A stretch of DNA of 64,000 nt from Leucobacter tardus (GTDB lineage Bacteria; Actinomycetota; Actinomycetes; Actinomycetales; Microbacteriaceae). A program made the translations under genes and the position numbers. Shown here piece by piece: positions 55,996 to 64,000 of this stretch (positions are counted from its first letter, which is position 1; each line of letters starts with the position of its first letter). The DNA is taken from assembly GCF_017583045.1 (NCBI RefSeq), contig NZ_JAGFBF010000001.1, positions 682,001-746,000 of the forward strand. The letters are read 5' to 3'. A model generated the notes under the pieces. It made no database searches, was not told the origin of the DNA, and saw only the letters and a list, made by a program, of their open reading frames with translations.

Positions 55996-56727
55996 ATGGA
56001 CTGGGATGCCGTAGGGAGGTCGACGACGCTCTCCGTTCCGGAGCGTCTGTCCGTCGACCTGGAGAGACTCATCCTCGATGGCAAGCTGCTGCCGGGTGAG
56101 CGGATCCCTCCGGAGCGCGAACTCGCCGCGCACCTCGGTGCGTCTCGAGTGTCCATCCGTCAGGCACTGCACGAGCTGGAGAACCGCGGGCTGGTCGATC
56201 GCCGGCCGGGACGCGGGACGATCGTGCTCGCCCCCGGCGAGAAATCCGAGCTCGCCGAGCAGGGCTTCGGCCTGATCGCGGCACCCGAGGGCGGCGTCGC
56301 CCAGATCATGGAGCTCCGCGCGATCATCGAACCGCCGATCGCACGGATCACGGCCGCGCGCGCCTCGGGCCGGGACCTCGCCCAGCTCGAAGAGCTCGTC
56401 CAGTCGATGGAGGGCGAGGTGAGCCGGCAGCGTTACGCCGAGCTTGACCGCGCGTTCCACCAGGCCATCGCCCAGTACACGCACAATCCGCTGCTCGCGC
56501 TGCTCAACGAGCAGATCGCGACGCAGATCGCGCCCAGCCGGTCGATCAGCTACCAGACCAAGGCGCGACGCGTCCATTCTCGCGAGGCGCACCGCCGCAT
56601 CTACGAGGCGATCGCGGCGGGCGACGGAGATCTCGCCGAACAGGAGGCGCGCGCCCACGTTCTGGAGATCAGCCAGCAGATCGCCATCGCGACCGGCGCG
56701 GAAGACGAATATGAAGGAGACCGCTAG
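55996..56727 (+). CDS. GntR-family regulator with FCD domain
   Basis: A 243-residue FadR-subfamily protein. The winged helix (about residues 12-75) includes LLPGERIPPERELAAHLGAS and RVSIRQALHELENRGL. The FCD domain carries histidines in DRAFHQAIAQYTHNP and SREAHRRIYEAI that could bind a metal or an acid ligand. An in-frame ATG at 55837 would add a basic, unrelated 53-residue extension; GAGGTC seven nt before 55996 supports the shorter form. It probably controls the divergent importer and the ggt-tauE genes directly downstream. Confidence 0.88.
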   Translation: MDWDAVGRSTTLSVPERLSVDLERLILDGKLLPGERIPPERELAAHLGASRVSIRQALHELENRGLVDRRPGRGTIVLAPGEKSELAEQGFGLIAAPEGGVAQIMELRAIIEPPIARITAARASGRDLAQLEELVQSMEGEVSRQRYAELDRAFHQAIAQYTHNPLLALLNEQIATQIAPSRSISYQTKARRVHSREAHRRIYEAIAAGDGDLAEQEARAHVLEISQQIAIATGAEDEYEGDR

Positions 56728-58260
56728 ATGACCACCGATCAGCGCGCGCGTGGCGCCATCTCCACCTCCCACCACCTCGCGACGGAGGCGGGTGCCGCCG
56801 TGATCGAGGCGGGCGGCAATGCCGTCGACGCGGCGATCACCGCGGCAGCGGCGCTCTGCGTCGTGTACCCGAACAACGTGGCGCTCGGCGGTGACCTCGT
56901 CGCACTCGTGCGCAGTCCCGACGGCGCAGTGCACTTCCTGAACGCGACGGGTCGGTCGCCGAGCGGGCTGACACTCGCCGCGCTGCGCGAGCGCCACGGC
57001 GACGCGCTGCCGCTGCGCGGCATCGACACCGTCACGGTGCCGGGAGGGGTGCGCGGCTGGCGCGCCCTGCACGACTTCGGGGCGTCACGCACCTGGGCCG
57101 AGCACCTCGCCCCGGCGACCGCGTTCGCCGAAACCGGGCACCCGACCGCACGATCGGTGGCCGCAGCGCTCGTCGAGGAGCAGGCATCGCTTGCGCAGGA
57201 TCCCGGTGCGCGCGCGGTCTTCTACCCGAACGGGACGCCGCTCGCCGCGGGGGAACAGCTGATGCAGCCGGCGCTCGCCGCCACGCTGCGCACGCTCGCG
57301 GAGCAGGGGTCGGACGCCTTCTACTCGGGAGATCTCGCGCGTGCCTGGATCTCGGGGCTGCGTGAGATCGGTTCGCAGATCACGCCGGAGGACGCCGCGG
57401 CCTTCGAACCCGAGTGGGCTGAGGCGCTCGCCGGTGATTTCGCGGGGCACCGCGTGCTCACCGGTCCGCCGAACACCTCGGGCTTCATGCTGCTGCGCGC
57501 GCTGAACGCCGTCGCCGCAGGCATCGAGGATCCGCTCGGCGCGGGAGCCGGGGCGCTTGCCGCGGCGTTCCACGATGCCAATACGGTCCGTGCGGCGCTG
57601 CTCGCCGATCCGGACGTCGGGCCGAGCGGGCAGACTCTGGTGGACGCCGATGTGCCGGCGGGCGAGCACGTCGCCGATCCGAAGCGCAGCGGCGACACGG
57701 TCGGACTGAGCACCGTGACGGCCGACGGGTGGGCGGTGTCGCTCATCAACTCCGTCTACTGCAGTTTCGGGGCGCACATCCTCGAACCGCGGACGGGGGT
57801 CATCTTCCAGAACCGCGGCACATCGTTCTCACTCGATCCGTCGCTGCCGAACGCGTTCGCGCCGAACCAGCGGCCGCGGCACACCCTGATGCCGGTGATG
57901 GTGCTCCGAGACGGCGAATTGGCGTGGGTGCCATCGACCATGGGCGGATCCGCGCAGCCGCAGATCCACACGCAGCTCCTGCTGCGCTCGACCGACGGGG
58001 CGATCCCGCACGACGCGACGCACGCGCCGCGGTGGATCGTCGACGAGGTCGGCGGGGACCGGAGGCTCACGGTGACGATCGAGGAGGACGTGCCGGTGGT
58101 CGCGCGCGACGCGATCGCCGCCGCCGGTTTCACCCTGAACATCGTGCCCCGCTTCTCCGAGGATCTCGGTCACTCGAACCTCATCCGCGTCCGCGGCCAG
58201 GCGTTCGACGCCGCGAGCGACCCCCGGTCCGACGGCTCGGCGATCGTGGTCGACGCATGA
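56728..58260 (+). CDS. ggt: Gamma-glutamyltransferase-family enzyme, no signal peptide
   Basis: A 510-residue Ntn-hydrolase of the GGT family. The autocleavage nucleophile is Thr324 in SGDTVGLSTVTADGW, giving large and small chains. TEAGAAVIEAGGNAVDAAIT (near residue 20) is the N-terminal family block, and NSVYCSFGAHILEPRTGVIF and STMGGSAQPQ line the active site. The protein lacks an N-terminal export signal, unlike E. coli Ggt, so it may act in the cytoplasm on imported gamma-glutamyl compounds. Some relatives are cephalosporin or other acylases, so the substrate is open. It starts directly after the gntR stop behind AAGGAGA. Confidence 0.88.
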   Translation: MTTDQRARGAISTSHHLATEAGAAVIEAGGNAVDAAITAAAALCVVYPNNVALGGDLVALVRSPDGAVHFLNATGRSPSGLTLAALRERHGDALPLRGIDTVTVPGGVRGWRALHDFGASRTWAEHLAPATAFAETGHPTARSVAAALVEEQASLAQDPGARAVFYPNGTPLAAGEQLMQPALAATLRTLAEQGSDAFYSGDLARAWISGLREIGSQITPEDAAAFEPEWAEALAGDFAGHRVLTGPPNTSGFMLLRALNAVAAGIEDPLGAGAGALAAAFHDANTVRAALLADPDVGPSGQTLVDADVPAGEHVADPKRSGDTVGLSTVTADGWAVSLINSVYCSFGAHILEPRTGVIFQNRGTSFSLDPSLPNAFAPNQRPRHTLMPVMVLRDGELAWVPSTMGGSAQPQIHTQLLLRSTDGAIPHDATHAPRWIVDEVGGDRRLTVTIEEDVPVVARDAIAAAGFTLNIVPRFSEDLGHSNLIRVRGQAFDAASDPRSDGSAIVVDA

Positions 58261-59099
58261 CCGCCGCCGCAGCACCCCTGCCCCCTTCAGACGCGCAATC
58301 GAAAGCCTCATCGCCCATGGACCAGCTCGAACGCCCCCGCCCCGGGATCATCCCGCTCATCCTGATGGGCGCCCTCACCGGGCTCCTCTCCGGGCTCTTC
58401 GGCATCGGCGGCGGCGTGCTGCTCGTGCCGATGCTCGTGCTCTTCCTCGGTTTCCAGCAGCGGTTGGCCGCTGGAACCTCGGTGGCGGCGATTCTGCCGG
58501 CGGCGATCGTCGGCGGCATCGGGTACGCCGTGCAGGGCAACGTCGACTGGGTCGCCGCACCGCTCCTCGCGATCGGCATCGTGATCGGCGCACAGCTCGG
58601 CAGCTTCCTGCTCTCGCGCACGCCCACCGGGTTCCTGCGCTGGATGTTCATGGTCTTCCTGCTCGCCGTCGCGGTCAGCCTGTGGTTCGTGGTGCCCGAA
58701 CGCGATGACACCATCGAGATCACCGTGCTCACGGGAACGCTGCTCGTGCTCACCGGCCTCCTCACCGGGGTGCTCTCCGGACTCCTGGGCGTCGGCGGCG
58801 GCGTGGTCGTCGTCCCGATCCTGATGTTCTTCTTCGGAGCGAGCGACCTCATCGCGAAGGGCACCTCGCTCATCATGCTGATTCCCGGATCGATCTCGGG
58901 GACGATCGGCAACTCGCGTCGCCGCAATGTCGACCTCCGGTCGGCCGCGGTGCTCGGGATCGCGGCGAGTGTGCTCTCGCCGCTCGGCTCCGTGATCGCG
59001 ACCTGGATCCCGCCGTTCTGGTCGAACGTCGCCTTCTCGGTGCTGCTCGGCCTGATCCTGATCCAGATGCTCGTGCGGGTGCTCCGGCGGAAGCGGTAG
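58257..59099 (+). CDS. TauE/SafE-family anion exporter
   Basis: A 280-residue membrane protein of two homologous four-helix halves. Each half starts with the family glycine motif: GLLSGLFGIGGGVLLVPML (near residue 40) and GVLSGLLGVGGGVVVVPILM (near 170). Members export sulfite, sulfoacetate or other organic anions. ATGA overlap with ggt shows co-translation, so a sulfur-containing or acidic product of the Ggt reaction may be exported. A start at 58317 is possible but lacks the coupling. Confidence 0.87.
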   Translation: MTAAAAPLPPSDAQSKASSPMDQLERPRPGIIPLILMGALTGLLSGLFGIGGGVLLVPMLVLFLGFQQRLAAGTSVAAILPAAIVGGIGYAVQGNVDWVAAPLLAIGIVIGAQLGSFLLSRTPTGFLRWMFMVFLLAVAVSLWFVVPERDDTIEITVLTGTLLVLTGLLTGVLSGLLGVGGGVVVVPILMFFFGASDLIAKGTSLIMLIPGSISGTIGNSRRRNVDLRSAAVLGIAASVLSPLGSVIATWIPPFWSNVAFSVLLGLILIQMLVRVLRRKR

Positions 59100-59104
59100 G
59101 CGCT

Positions 59105-60079
59105 TCAAGCTCGGGTGAGCACGACATCGCTCCGTTTCGCGTGATGCAGGATCGGCGCTGCAGTGAGCTCGATGAGCGCGTCCTCGCAGTGGGCGTCGAT
59201 CTCGCGCAGGACGTCGCGCAGCTCCGTCCGCTCACCGAGTGTGAGCGTGGCGCGTACCTCGGAGGCGGCAGGGATCTCGGCGACCCACCGCGCGTGCCAG
59301 TTCTCGGCGATGCGCTCCCCGAGTGTGGCGAGTGCCGACTGCCTGGCCCGCGCCGTGACGAGCACTTCGTTCGGAAACCCGAGCAGTGCCGGTTCGAGCA
59401 CGGCTCGGATGCTCACGGTGTCGGTGCGCTGCATGTGGTCGATGCGCTTGCGCACGGTGGGTTTCGCCAGACCGAGCTCGGCGGCGATGGTCTCGATGCT
59501 CCGCCGACCGTCGACTTCGAGCAACGCGATGATGTCACGGTCGGTCGGGTCGAGCGGGGGAGGATCGTCCGCCGCAGTGAGGGCCTGCGATTCGTTCTCG
59601 CCGAGCTGCTCGAGCTGTTCGGGTACAAGGATGTTCGGGTTCCACCCGCGCACCGTGCGGTGGAAGTAGGCGATGGGGAGAAACGATGAGGACGTCACCG
59701 GGAGCTCCCCGATGGCCTCTTCGATGAATGCGCTCCGGTCTTCGGGACGCAGGTAGCACTCGGCGATGACGGCCGTGCCGTCGGAGACGGTGGCGACCCA
59801 GAGGGCCTCGTCCCGATGCGCGAGCCACTGCGCCACCTGGGGGGTGGCACCCGGACGGCAGGCGATGCGCGCGAAGGTCGCCTCACCGCGCCCGACCAGG
59901 TGCGGTTGCGCGAGCGCCTTGACGCGGACGAGCTGCTGTTCGAGCAGGCGGGCGCCGCGGCGGGCGACCGTGCGTTCCTGGATTCCCGTGGCACGCGCGA
60001 TGCGTCGCCACGATGCGCGACCGTTCCGCAGAAGGGCCGCGCAGATCTCGCGATCGGTCTGATCGAGTGTGTCGCTCAT
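59105..60079 (-). CDS. Tandem AsnC/Lrp-type transcriptional regulator
   Basis: A 324-residue protein with two AsnC-type units. The first winged helix is LDQTDREICAALLRNGRASW with RIARATGIQERTVARR. The second (from about residue 178) is LDPTDRDIIALLEVDGRRSI with IAAELGLAKPTVRKR. Each is followed by a ligand-binding RAM-like part. Duplicated Lrp proteins of this kind occur in actinobacteria and usually control a neighbouring transport or catabolic unit. An inverted repeat lies in the spacer before the divergent amidase gene. ATG 60079 gives the standard start. Confidence 0.85.
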   Translation of the reverse strand: MSDTLDQTDREICAALLRNGRASWRRIARATGIQERTVARRGARLLEQQLVRVKALAQPHLVGRGEATFARIACRPGATPQVAQWLAHRDEALWVATVSDGTAVIAECYLRPEDRSAFIEEAIGELPVTSSSFLPIAYFHRTVRGWNPNILVPEQLEQLGENESQALTAADDPPPLDPTDRDIIALLEVDGRRSIETIAAELGLAKPTVRKRIDHMQRTDTVSIRAVLEPALLGFPNEVLVTARARQSALATLGERIAENWHARWVAEIPAASEVRATLTLGERTELRDVLREIDAHCEDALIELTAAPILHHAKRSDVVLTRA

Positions 60080-60175
60080 GCGGCGTGGGTTCCTCGTCGC
60101 GTGCATCGGGTGGGGGTCTCAGTCTAGGTGCTGCTGACGCTCGCCGGCCTGCCCGCGTGCCGAGGGTGACGGGAA

Positions 60176-60198
60176 AAGTATTCTTAGGAACAATACTT
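60176..60198. promoter_or_regulatory. Inverted repeat in the regulator / amidase spacer
   Basis: AAGTATT and AATACTT are perfect 7-bp arms separated by 9 nt, inside an unusually AT-rich stretch of the 184-nt spacer. This is a likely operator for the AsnC-type regulator and the location of both promoters. Confidence 0.55.
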
Positions 60199-60263
60199 GT
60201 CTGATTCGATTATTCATGATTTACTGACTGACGTTTTCATGACATCGACGACGATAGGATCCG

Positions 60264-61658
60264 ATGCGCGAGATCACTCACCTCACTGCGATCGACATGC
60301 GCCGAGCGCTCGACGATCGTGCACTCAGCGTCGTCGATGTCGTCCAGGCGCATCTGGAGCAGATCGAAGCCGGCGCGGCGGTGAACGCCGTCGTCACGGT
60401 CGATCCGGAGGGTGCGCTCGCCCGAGCGCGCGAGCTCGACGCGCAGGGGCCGGATCCCGAGCTGCCGCTCTTCGGCCTCCCGATCGGCGTCAAGGACACG
60501 CACGACACCGCGGGCGTGCGGACCACATACGGATCCATCCGGCATCGAGCGCACGTGCCGCCGCGCGACGCCGCGCACGTTCGTCGCATGCGCGAGGCCG
60601 GAGCCGTCATCGTCGGCAAGACGAACGTCCCCGAGTACGCCGCGGGCTCGCACACCGTCAATCGCGTGTTCGGTCCGACGCGCAATCCGTACGCGCTCGA
60701 CCGCTCGGCCGGCGGATCGAGCGGCGGGGCGGCGGCCGCCCTCGCCGCGCGCCAGGTCGCACTCGCCGACGGGAGCGACATGGGCGGTTCGCTGCGGAAT
60801 CCGGCGTCGTTCTGCAACGTCGTCGGTCTGCGGCCCTCGCCCGGCATCGTTCCCGCGTCGGATGCGGCGAACCTGCTGTCGCCGCTGACCACGGCCGGTC
60901 CGATGGGGCGGACGGTCGACGACGTCGCACTGCTCCTCTCGGTCATCGGACGGCCCGACTCGCGTACGCCCTCCTGGGCGTCAGGTCCGGTCGAGCGACC
61001 GACGGACGGCTCGCTCCGTGGTGTGCGCGTCGGCTGGGCGCCGACGCTCGGCGGTCGGATCCCGGTCGACTCGGAGGTGCTCGAGGTGCTCGAGGACGCG
61101 GTGCGGGTCTTCGCCGACGCGGGTGCTGAAGTGGTCGAGGCGTGTCCCGATCTCGATGGTGCGACGGAGGCGTTCCTCACGCTGCGCGCGGCCGAGTTCG
61201 AGGCGGAGTGGGGAGACCAGCTCGCCCGCGACCCCGAAGACTTCAACGACCGGATCACCTGGAATATCGAACGCGGCCGTGAGCTCTCCGGTCGGGATGT
61301 GATGCGGGCCCAGGAGCAGCAGACGCGGATCATCCGCGCGGGTGCCGACTTCTTCTCCGACGTCGACGTGCTCCTGTCGCCCGCGGCGCAGGTGGCGCCC
61401 TTCCCGGTGACGCTCGACTACCCGCACGAGGTCGCTGGTCAGACTCAGCAGCATTACCTCGACTGGATGCGTGCCGCGACCGCGATCACGATGCTCGGCG
61501 TGCCGGCGATCTCGGTGCCCGCCGGCTTCACCGCAGCCGGACTGCCCGTCGGGCTGCAGATCGCGTCCCGCATCGGAACGGACGCGAGTCTGCTCGGGAC
61601 CGCTCGCATCTACGAAGCACTCACCGACTTCGGGAGCCGCGCGCCGGCCGGCGCCTGA
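60264..61658 (+). CDS. Amidase-signature hydrolase
   Basis: A 464-residue amidase-signature enzyme. LPIGVKDTHDTAGVRTTYGS (near residue 75) contributes the catalytic Lys, DRSAGGSSGGAAAALAARQV (near 150) the Gly/Ser-rich segment with the cis-Ser, and DGSDMGGSLRNPASFCNVVG the nucleophilic Ser. It hydrolyses an amide. It is not GatA-like in context, as no gatB or gatC is present. Coupled to a solute symporter 32 nt downstream, it may use an imported amide. The start follows TAGGA closely. Confidence 0.88.
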   Translation: MREITHLTAIDMRRALDDRALSVVDVVQAHLEQIEAGAAVNAVVTVDPEGALARARELDAQGPDPELPLFGLPIGVKDTHDTAGVRTTYGSIRHRAHVPPRDAAHVRRMREAGAVIVGKTNVPEYAAGSHTVNRVFGPTRNPYALDRSAGGSSGGAAAALAARQVALADGSDMGGSLRNPASFCNVVGLRPSPGIVPASDAANLLSPLTTAGPMGRTVDDVALLLSVIGRPDSRTPSWASGPVERPTDGSLRGVRVGWAPTLGGRIPVDSEVLEVLEDAVRVFADAGAEVVEACPDLDGATEAFLTLRAAEFEAEWGDQLARDPEDFNDRITWNIERGRELSGRDVMRAQEQQTRIIRAGADFFSDVDVLLSPAAQVAPFPVTLDYPHEVAGQTQQHYLDWMRAATAITMLGVPAISVPAGFTAAGLPVGLQIASRIGTDASLLGTARIYEALTDFGSRAPAGA

Positions 61659-61690
61659 CTCCCTCCCGCGAAAAACTGCAAAGGAGCATC

Positions 61691-61999
61691 ATGCACGCAC
61701 CCCTTCTCACCCCCGGGCGGGCGGTGATCGCGGCCGTCCCGGTGGTCGGGTTCTTCGCGACGCCGTTCCTGCCCTTCGCCATCGAGCCCACCCTGTGGCT
61801 CGGCCTGCCCGCGCCGCTCTGGTGGGCGGCTGGGCTCGTGATCCTGACCGTGCTCAGCCTGCAGCTCATCGAGTCGATGTATCTGCGCCGGGGTGGACGC
61901 GAGCGCGACGCCGCCGAACGCGAGCGGCTCGCCACCCATCAGATCGAGGTGCTCCGCGCCGAACGCATCGCTGCGGAGACGGAAGAGGGCATCCGATGA
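61691..61999 (+). CDS. Small DUF3311-like membrane partner of the SSS symporter
   Basis: A 102-residue protein with two helices (AVIAAVPVVGFFATPFLPF and WAAGLVILTVLSLQLIESMY) and a charged helical tail. Small DUF3311 or YhdT-type proteins are found directly before PanF-like SSS transporters and are thought to be partner subunits. Its stop overlaps the symporter start by 4 nt, which fits that role. Start ATG 61691 follows AAAGGAG. Confidence 0.78.
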   Translation: MHAPLLTPGRAVIAAVPVVGFFATPFLPFAIEPTLWLGLPAPLWWAAGLVILTVLSLQLIESMYLRRGGRERDAAERERLATHQIEVLRAERIAAETEEGIR

Positions 62000-63438
62000 C
62001 CGTCTCGCTCATTATCATCGTCGGCATCTGCGCGATCGGGGCGCTCGGCATCGCGAGTCGGCGCCGACAGCGGAGCATGTCGAACTGGACCGTCGGCAAA
62101 CGCGACCTCCCGAAGTGGACGTCCTGGTTCCTGCAGGCCGGCGAGTCGCTCACCACCTTCAGCTTCCTGGGTCTCGCCGGCATCGCGTTCGGGGGCGGAG
62201 TCAGTGCGATCTTCGCCGTCGGCTACCTCACGATGTCGTGGACGTTCCTCTACTTCGTCGCTCCGCGCATCCGCGAGCTCGGTCAGCGTCGGGGCTACCT
62301 CACCATGGCCGACTTCTTCGAGGATCGGTTCAGCGCCAGATGGCTCGCGAAGGTCGTCGCCATCGTCGGCGCCTTGGCGCTGATCCCGTATCTGCAGCTG
62401 CAGATCACCGGCCTCGGTCTCATCGTCGAACTGGCGACCGGCAGTCCGAGCGCGCGGGGGTTGAGCATGGTCATCGCGAGCGTGCTCGTCGCGGTCTTCG
62501 TCGCCTGGTCGGGGATCCGGGGTATCGCTCGCGTCGCCTACCTCAAGGACATCCTGCTCGTCGTGGCGATGGTCGTCATCGTCGCGGGTGTTGCGATCAG
62601 CTTCGGCGGTATTCCGCCGATCTTCGCGCAGATCGCCGAGTCGACGCCGTCGCTGCTGACGCTCCACGCCGAGGGGTACGACACGACCTTCTTCGTGACC
62701 GCCATGCTGGTGACCGTCATCGGCTCCGGATTCATGACGCTGCCCCACCTGTGGCCCCCGAACCTCGCGGCGAAGAGCGGTGAGGTGCTGCGCAGCAACG
62801 CGAAGTGGTTGCCGATCTACCAGCTGGTGCTGTTCATCCCGATTCTCGTCGGCATGGCCGGGGTGCTGGAGCTTCCCGGCGACACGGCGGGCAACGAGGT
62901 GCTGCTCACCACAGCGGGAGCGCTGCTGCCCGAGTGGCTGCTCGGTGTCGTCGCCGTCGCCGGCGCGGCCGCGGCCATGGTGCCGGCGGCCGCCATCGTC
63001 ATGGGGATCTCGACGCTCGTCAGTACCAACGTGTTCGGCGGGGTGCGACCGGAACGGCGCATGGCGTTCAACTACGTCGTGATCCTCGCCGCGGTCGGCC
63101 TCGCGCTCGCGTTCGGTCTCGTGCGGTCGGACATCTCCGCTCTGCTGCTCCTGACCTACGGCGGGACCACGCAGTTCGCGCCGGGCGTGTGCGTGGCGCT
63201 GGCGAAGCGCGTGCGCGTCGGTGCGTGGCCGATCGGCCTCGGCATCATCGCCGGAACGCTCACCGTCGCCGTGATCACGTTCGCCGAGATCCCCATCGGA
63301 AGTTGGGATTCGGGGCTCATCGCACTCGCGCCGAACCTCGCGATCGTCGTGATCGGCGAGGCGATCCGGCGCGCGCGCGGCGGCACGGACGTGACGCAGG
63401 TGGATATCGATGACCGCGCGGTGGCGACGGTCCGATGA
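61996..63438 (+). CDS. Sodium:solute symporter (SSS family)
   Basis: A 480-residue LeuT-fold transporter with about 13 helices. MSNWTVGKRDLPKWTSWFLQ, then AGESLTTFSFLGLAGIAFGGG is the SSS helix 1-2 region, and RGYLTMADFFEDRFSARWLA and AYLKDILLVVAMVVIV follow the family. SSS proteins import organic acids, amino acids or amides with Na+. Together with the amidase upstream and the regulators on both sides it suggests a small amide-use unit. The substrate is unknown. Confidence 0.9.
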   Translation: MTVSLIIIVGICAIGALGIASRRRQRSMSNWTVGKRDLPKWTSWFLQAGESLTTFSFLGLAGIAFGGGVSAIFAVGYLTMSWTFLYFVAPRIRELGQRRGYLTMADFFEDRFSARWLAKVVAIVGALALIPYLQLQITGLGLIVELATGSPSARGLSMVIASVLVAVFVAWSGIRGIARVAYLKDILLVVAMVVIVAGVAISFGGIPPIFAQIAESTPSLLTLHAEGYDTTFFVTAMLVTVIGSGFMTLPHLWPPNLAAKSGEVLRSNAKWLPIYQLVLFIPILVGMAGVLELPGDTAGNEVLLTTAGALLPEWLLGVVAVAGAAAAMVPAAAIVMGISTLVSTNVFGGVRPERRMAFNYVVILAAVGLALAFGLVRSDISALLLLTYGGTTQFAPGVCVALAKRVRVGAWPIGLGIIAGTLTVAVITFAEIPIGSWDSGLIALAPNLAIVVIGEAIRRARGGTDVTQVDIDDRAVATVR

Positions 63439-63461
63439 CCTCGGCGGCACCGATGCTCCGG

Positions 63462-63480
63462 CCCGGGCACGGCTCCCGGG
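63462..63480. terminator. Weak hairpin between the symporter and the last regulator
   Basis: CCCGGG at 63462-63467 and 63475-63480 can form a 6-bp stem with a 7-nt loop between convergent genes. There is no T-run, so function is uncertain. Confidence 0.35.
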
Positions 63481-63506
63481 TCGGCGTCGGTGGTGCGCAC
63501 GCGGCT

Positions 63507-64000
63507 TCAGCGCATCTTCACGCCGCTGCGCTTCAGCGCCGCGAGCACGATCGACGTCTCGGTCTCGGTCGCGTCGGCGGTCCAGTCCGCCCGCATGAGG
63601 AAGTCGGCGAGCGCCGTGTGGTCGACGCACGCGATGTCGACGAACAGCTGCGTGCGGCCCGTGGTGAAGGCGAGGTAGCGCACCTCGGGCACCTGCGCGA
63701 GCGTTCGCGCGACGGCCTCGGTGCGTCCCGGGAGCGTCCGGATGCGCAGCGTGGCCTCGACCGAGTACCCGAGCGCAGCCGGCTCCACGACCGCGCGGAT
63801 GAACAGGCGGCCGCGCTCCTGCAGATGCGCGAGACGTCGGCGCACCGATGCGGTCGAGAGCGCCGTGGCGCGCGCGAGCTCCTCGAAACTCGCGCGGCCG
63901 TCGTCGGCCAGCACTCGCGCGATCTCCAGCTCTTCGCGGCTGAGCGGCTGCAGTTCGGCGGAACCGCCCGGCACGCCGGGGTGGGGGTCGTCGCGCAGCG
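63507..64000 (-). CDS. AsnC/Lrp-type regulator, N-terminus outside the window
   Basis: The minus-strand frame is open to the right edge. It contains a winged helix (LSREELEIARVLADDGRASF, ALSTASVRRRLAHLQERGRL) and an AsnC ligand-binding unit ending ADATETETSIVLAALKRSG. A GTG at 63974 could start a short AsnC protein, but coding-like sequence continues upstream and the regulator at 59105-60079 has the same second half, so this is probably the C-terminal half of a second tandem-AsnC protein. It is convergent with the symporter gene. Confidence 0.75.
   Translation of the reverse strand, partial: LRDDPHPGVPGGSAELQPLSREELEIARVLADDGRASFEELARATALSTASVRRRLAHLQERGRLFIRAVVEPAALGYSVEATLRIRTLPGRTEAVARTLAQVPEVRYLAFTTGRTQLFVDIACVDHTALADFLMRADWTADATETETSIVLAALKRSGVKMR

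Overview
This is a high-GC window from an actinobacterial chromosome, most likely Microbacteriaceae (Microbacterium or Leucobacter-like). Pointers are a menaquinone pathway with an FprA-type ferredoxin-NADP reductase, small DUF4229 and PLDc_N membrane proteins, many GTG starts, and many genes that begin 6-7 nt after a TAnnnT box (leaderless transcripts). I see no transposase, integrase, phage gene or CRISPR array. There is one tRNA (Arg-ACG).

Layout. 1-3.6 kb: four overlapping glycosyltransferase genes on the minus strand. 3.8-8.8 kb: a YbdK-type carboxylate-amine ligase, tRNA-Arg, apt and a duplicated DUF2207 membrane protein. 8.8-34.4 kb: a catabolic region read here as an island for methoxylated (lignin-type) aromatics. 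34.5-51.6 kb: menaquinone biosynthesis (menC, menB, menE, menA, menD, menF, menG/ubiE and a polyprenyl diphosphate synthase) with interposed regulator, flavoprotein, MFS and solA genes, ending in fprA. 51.7-53.2 kb: sirtuin and pyrE. 53.2-59.1 kb: a polar amino acid ABC importer, a GntR regulator, gamma-glutamyltransferase and a TauE/SafE exporter. 59.1-64 kb: an amidase plus Na+/solute symporter unit flanked by two AsnC/Lrp-type regulators.

How the island should work (inference from families and order). An importer of the branched-chain amino acid (HAAT) type would take up aromatic acids. Three LigM/DesA-type, GcvT-fold, tetrahydrofolate-dependent demethylases (18795, 21248, 29549) would move O-methyl groups onto THF. 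MetF and PurU, in one operon with the third demethylase, would return the one-carbon unit via methylene-THF and formate. A divergent FolE may help supply folate. A P450 with a phthalate-family reductase gives a second, oxidative demethylation route. The ring fragment would be handled by a galB-galC-galD operon (gallate route to pyruvate and oxaloacetate). The only ring-cleavage enzyme present is a VOC-fold catechol 2,3-dioxygenase-type protein at the end of that operon, where a LigB-type gallate dioxygenase would be expected.

The regulation is visible in the DNA. An almost perfectly conserved 21-nt element lies over the -35 boxes of the first demethylase gene and the ABC operon, and a related palindrome precedes the local gntR gene. 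A 17-nt palindrome between the iclR and P450 operons recurs upstream of the ABC operon. I regard this coordinated THF-dependent demethylation and VOC-type gallate cleavage system as the most interesting content.
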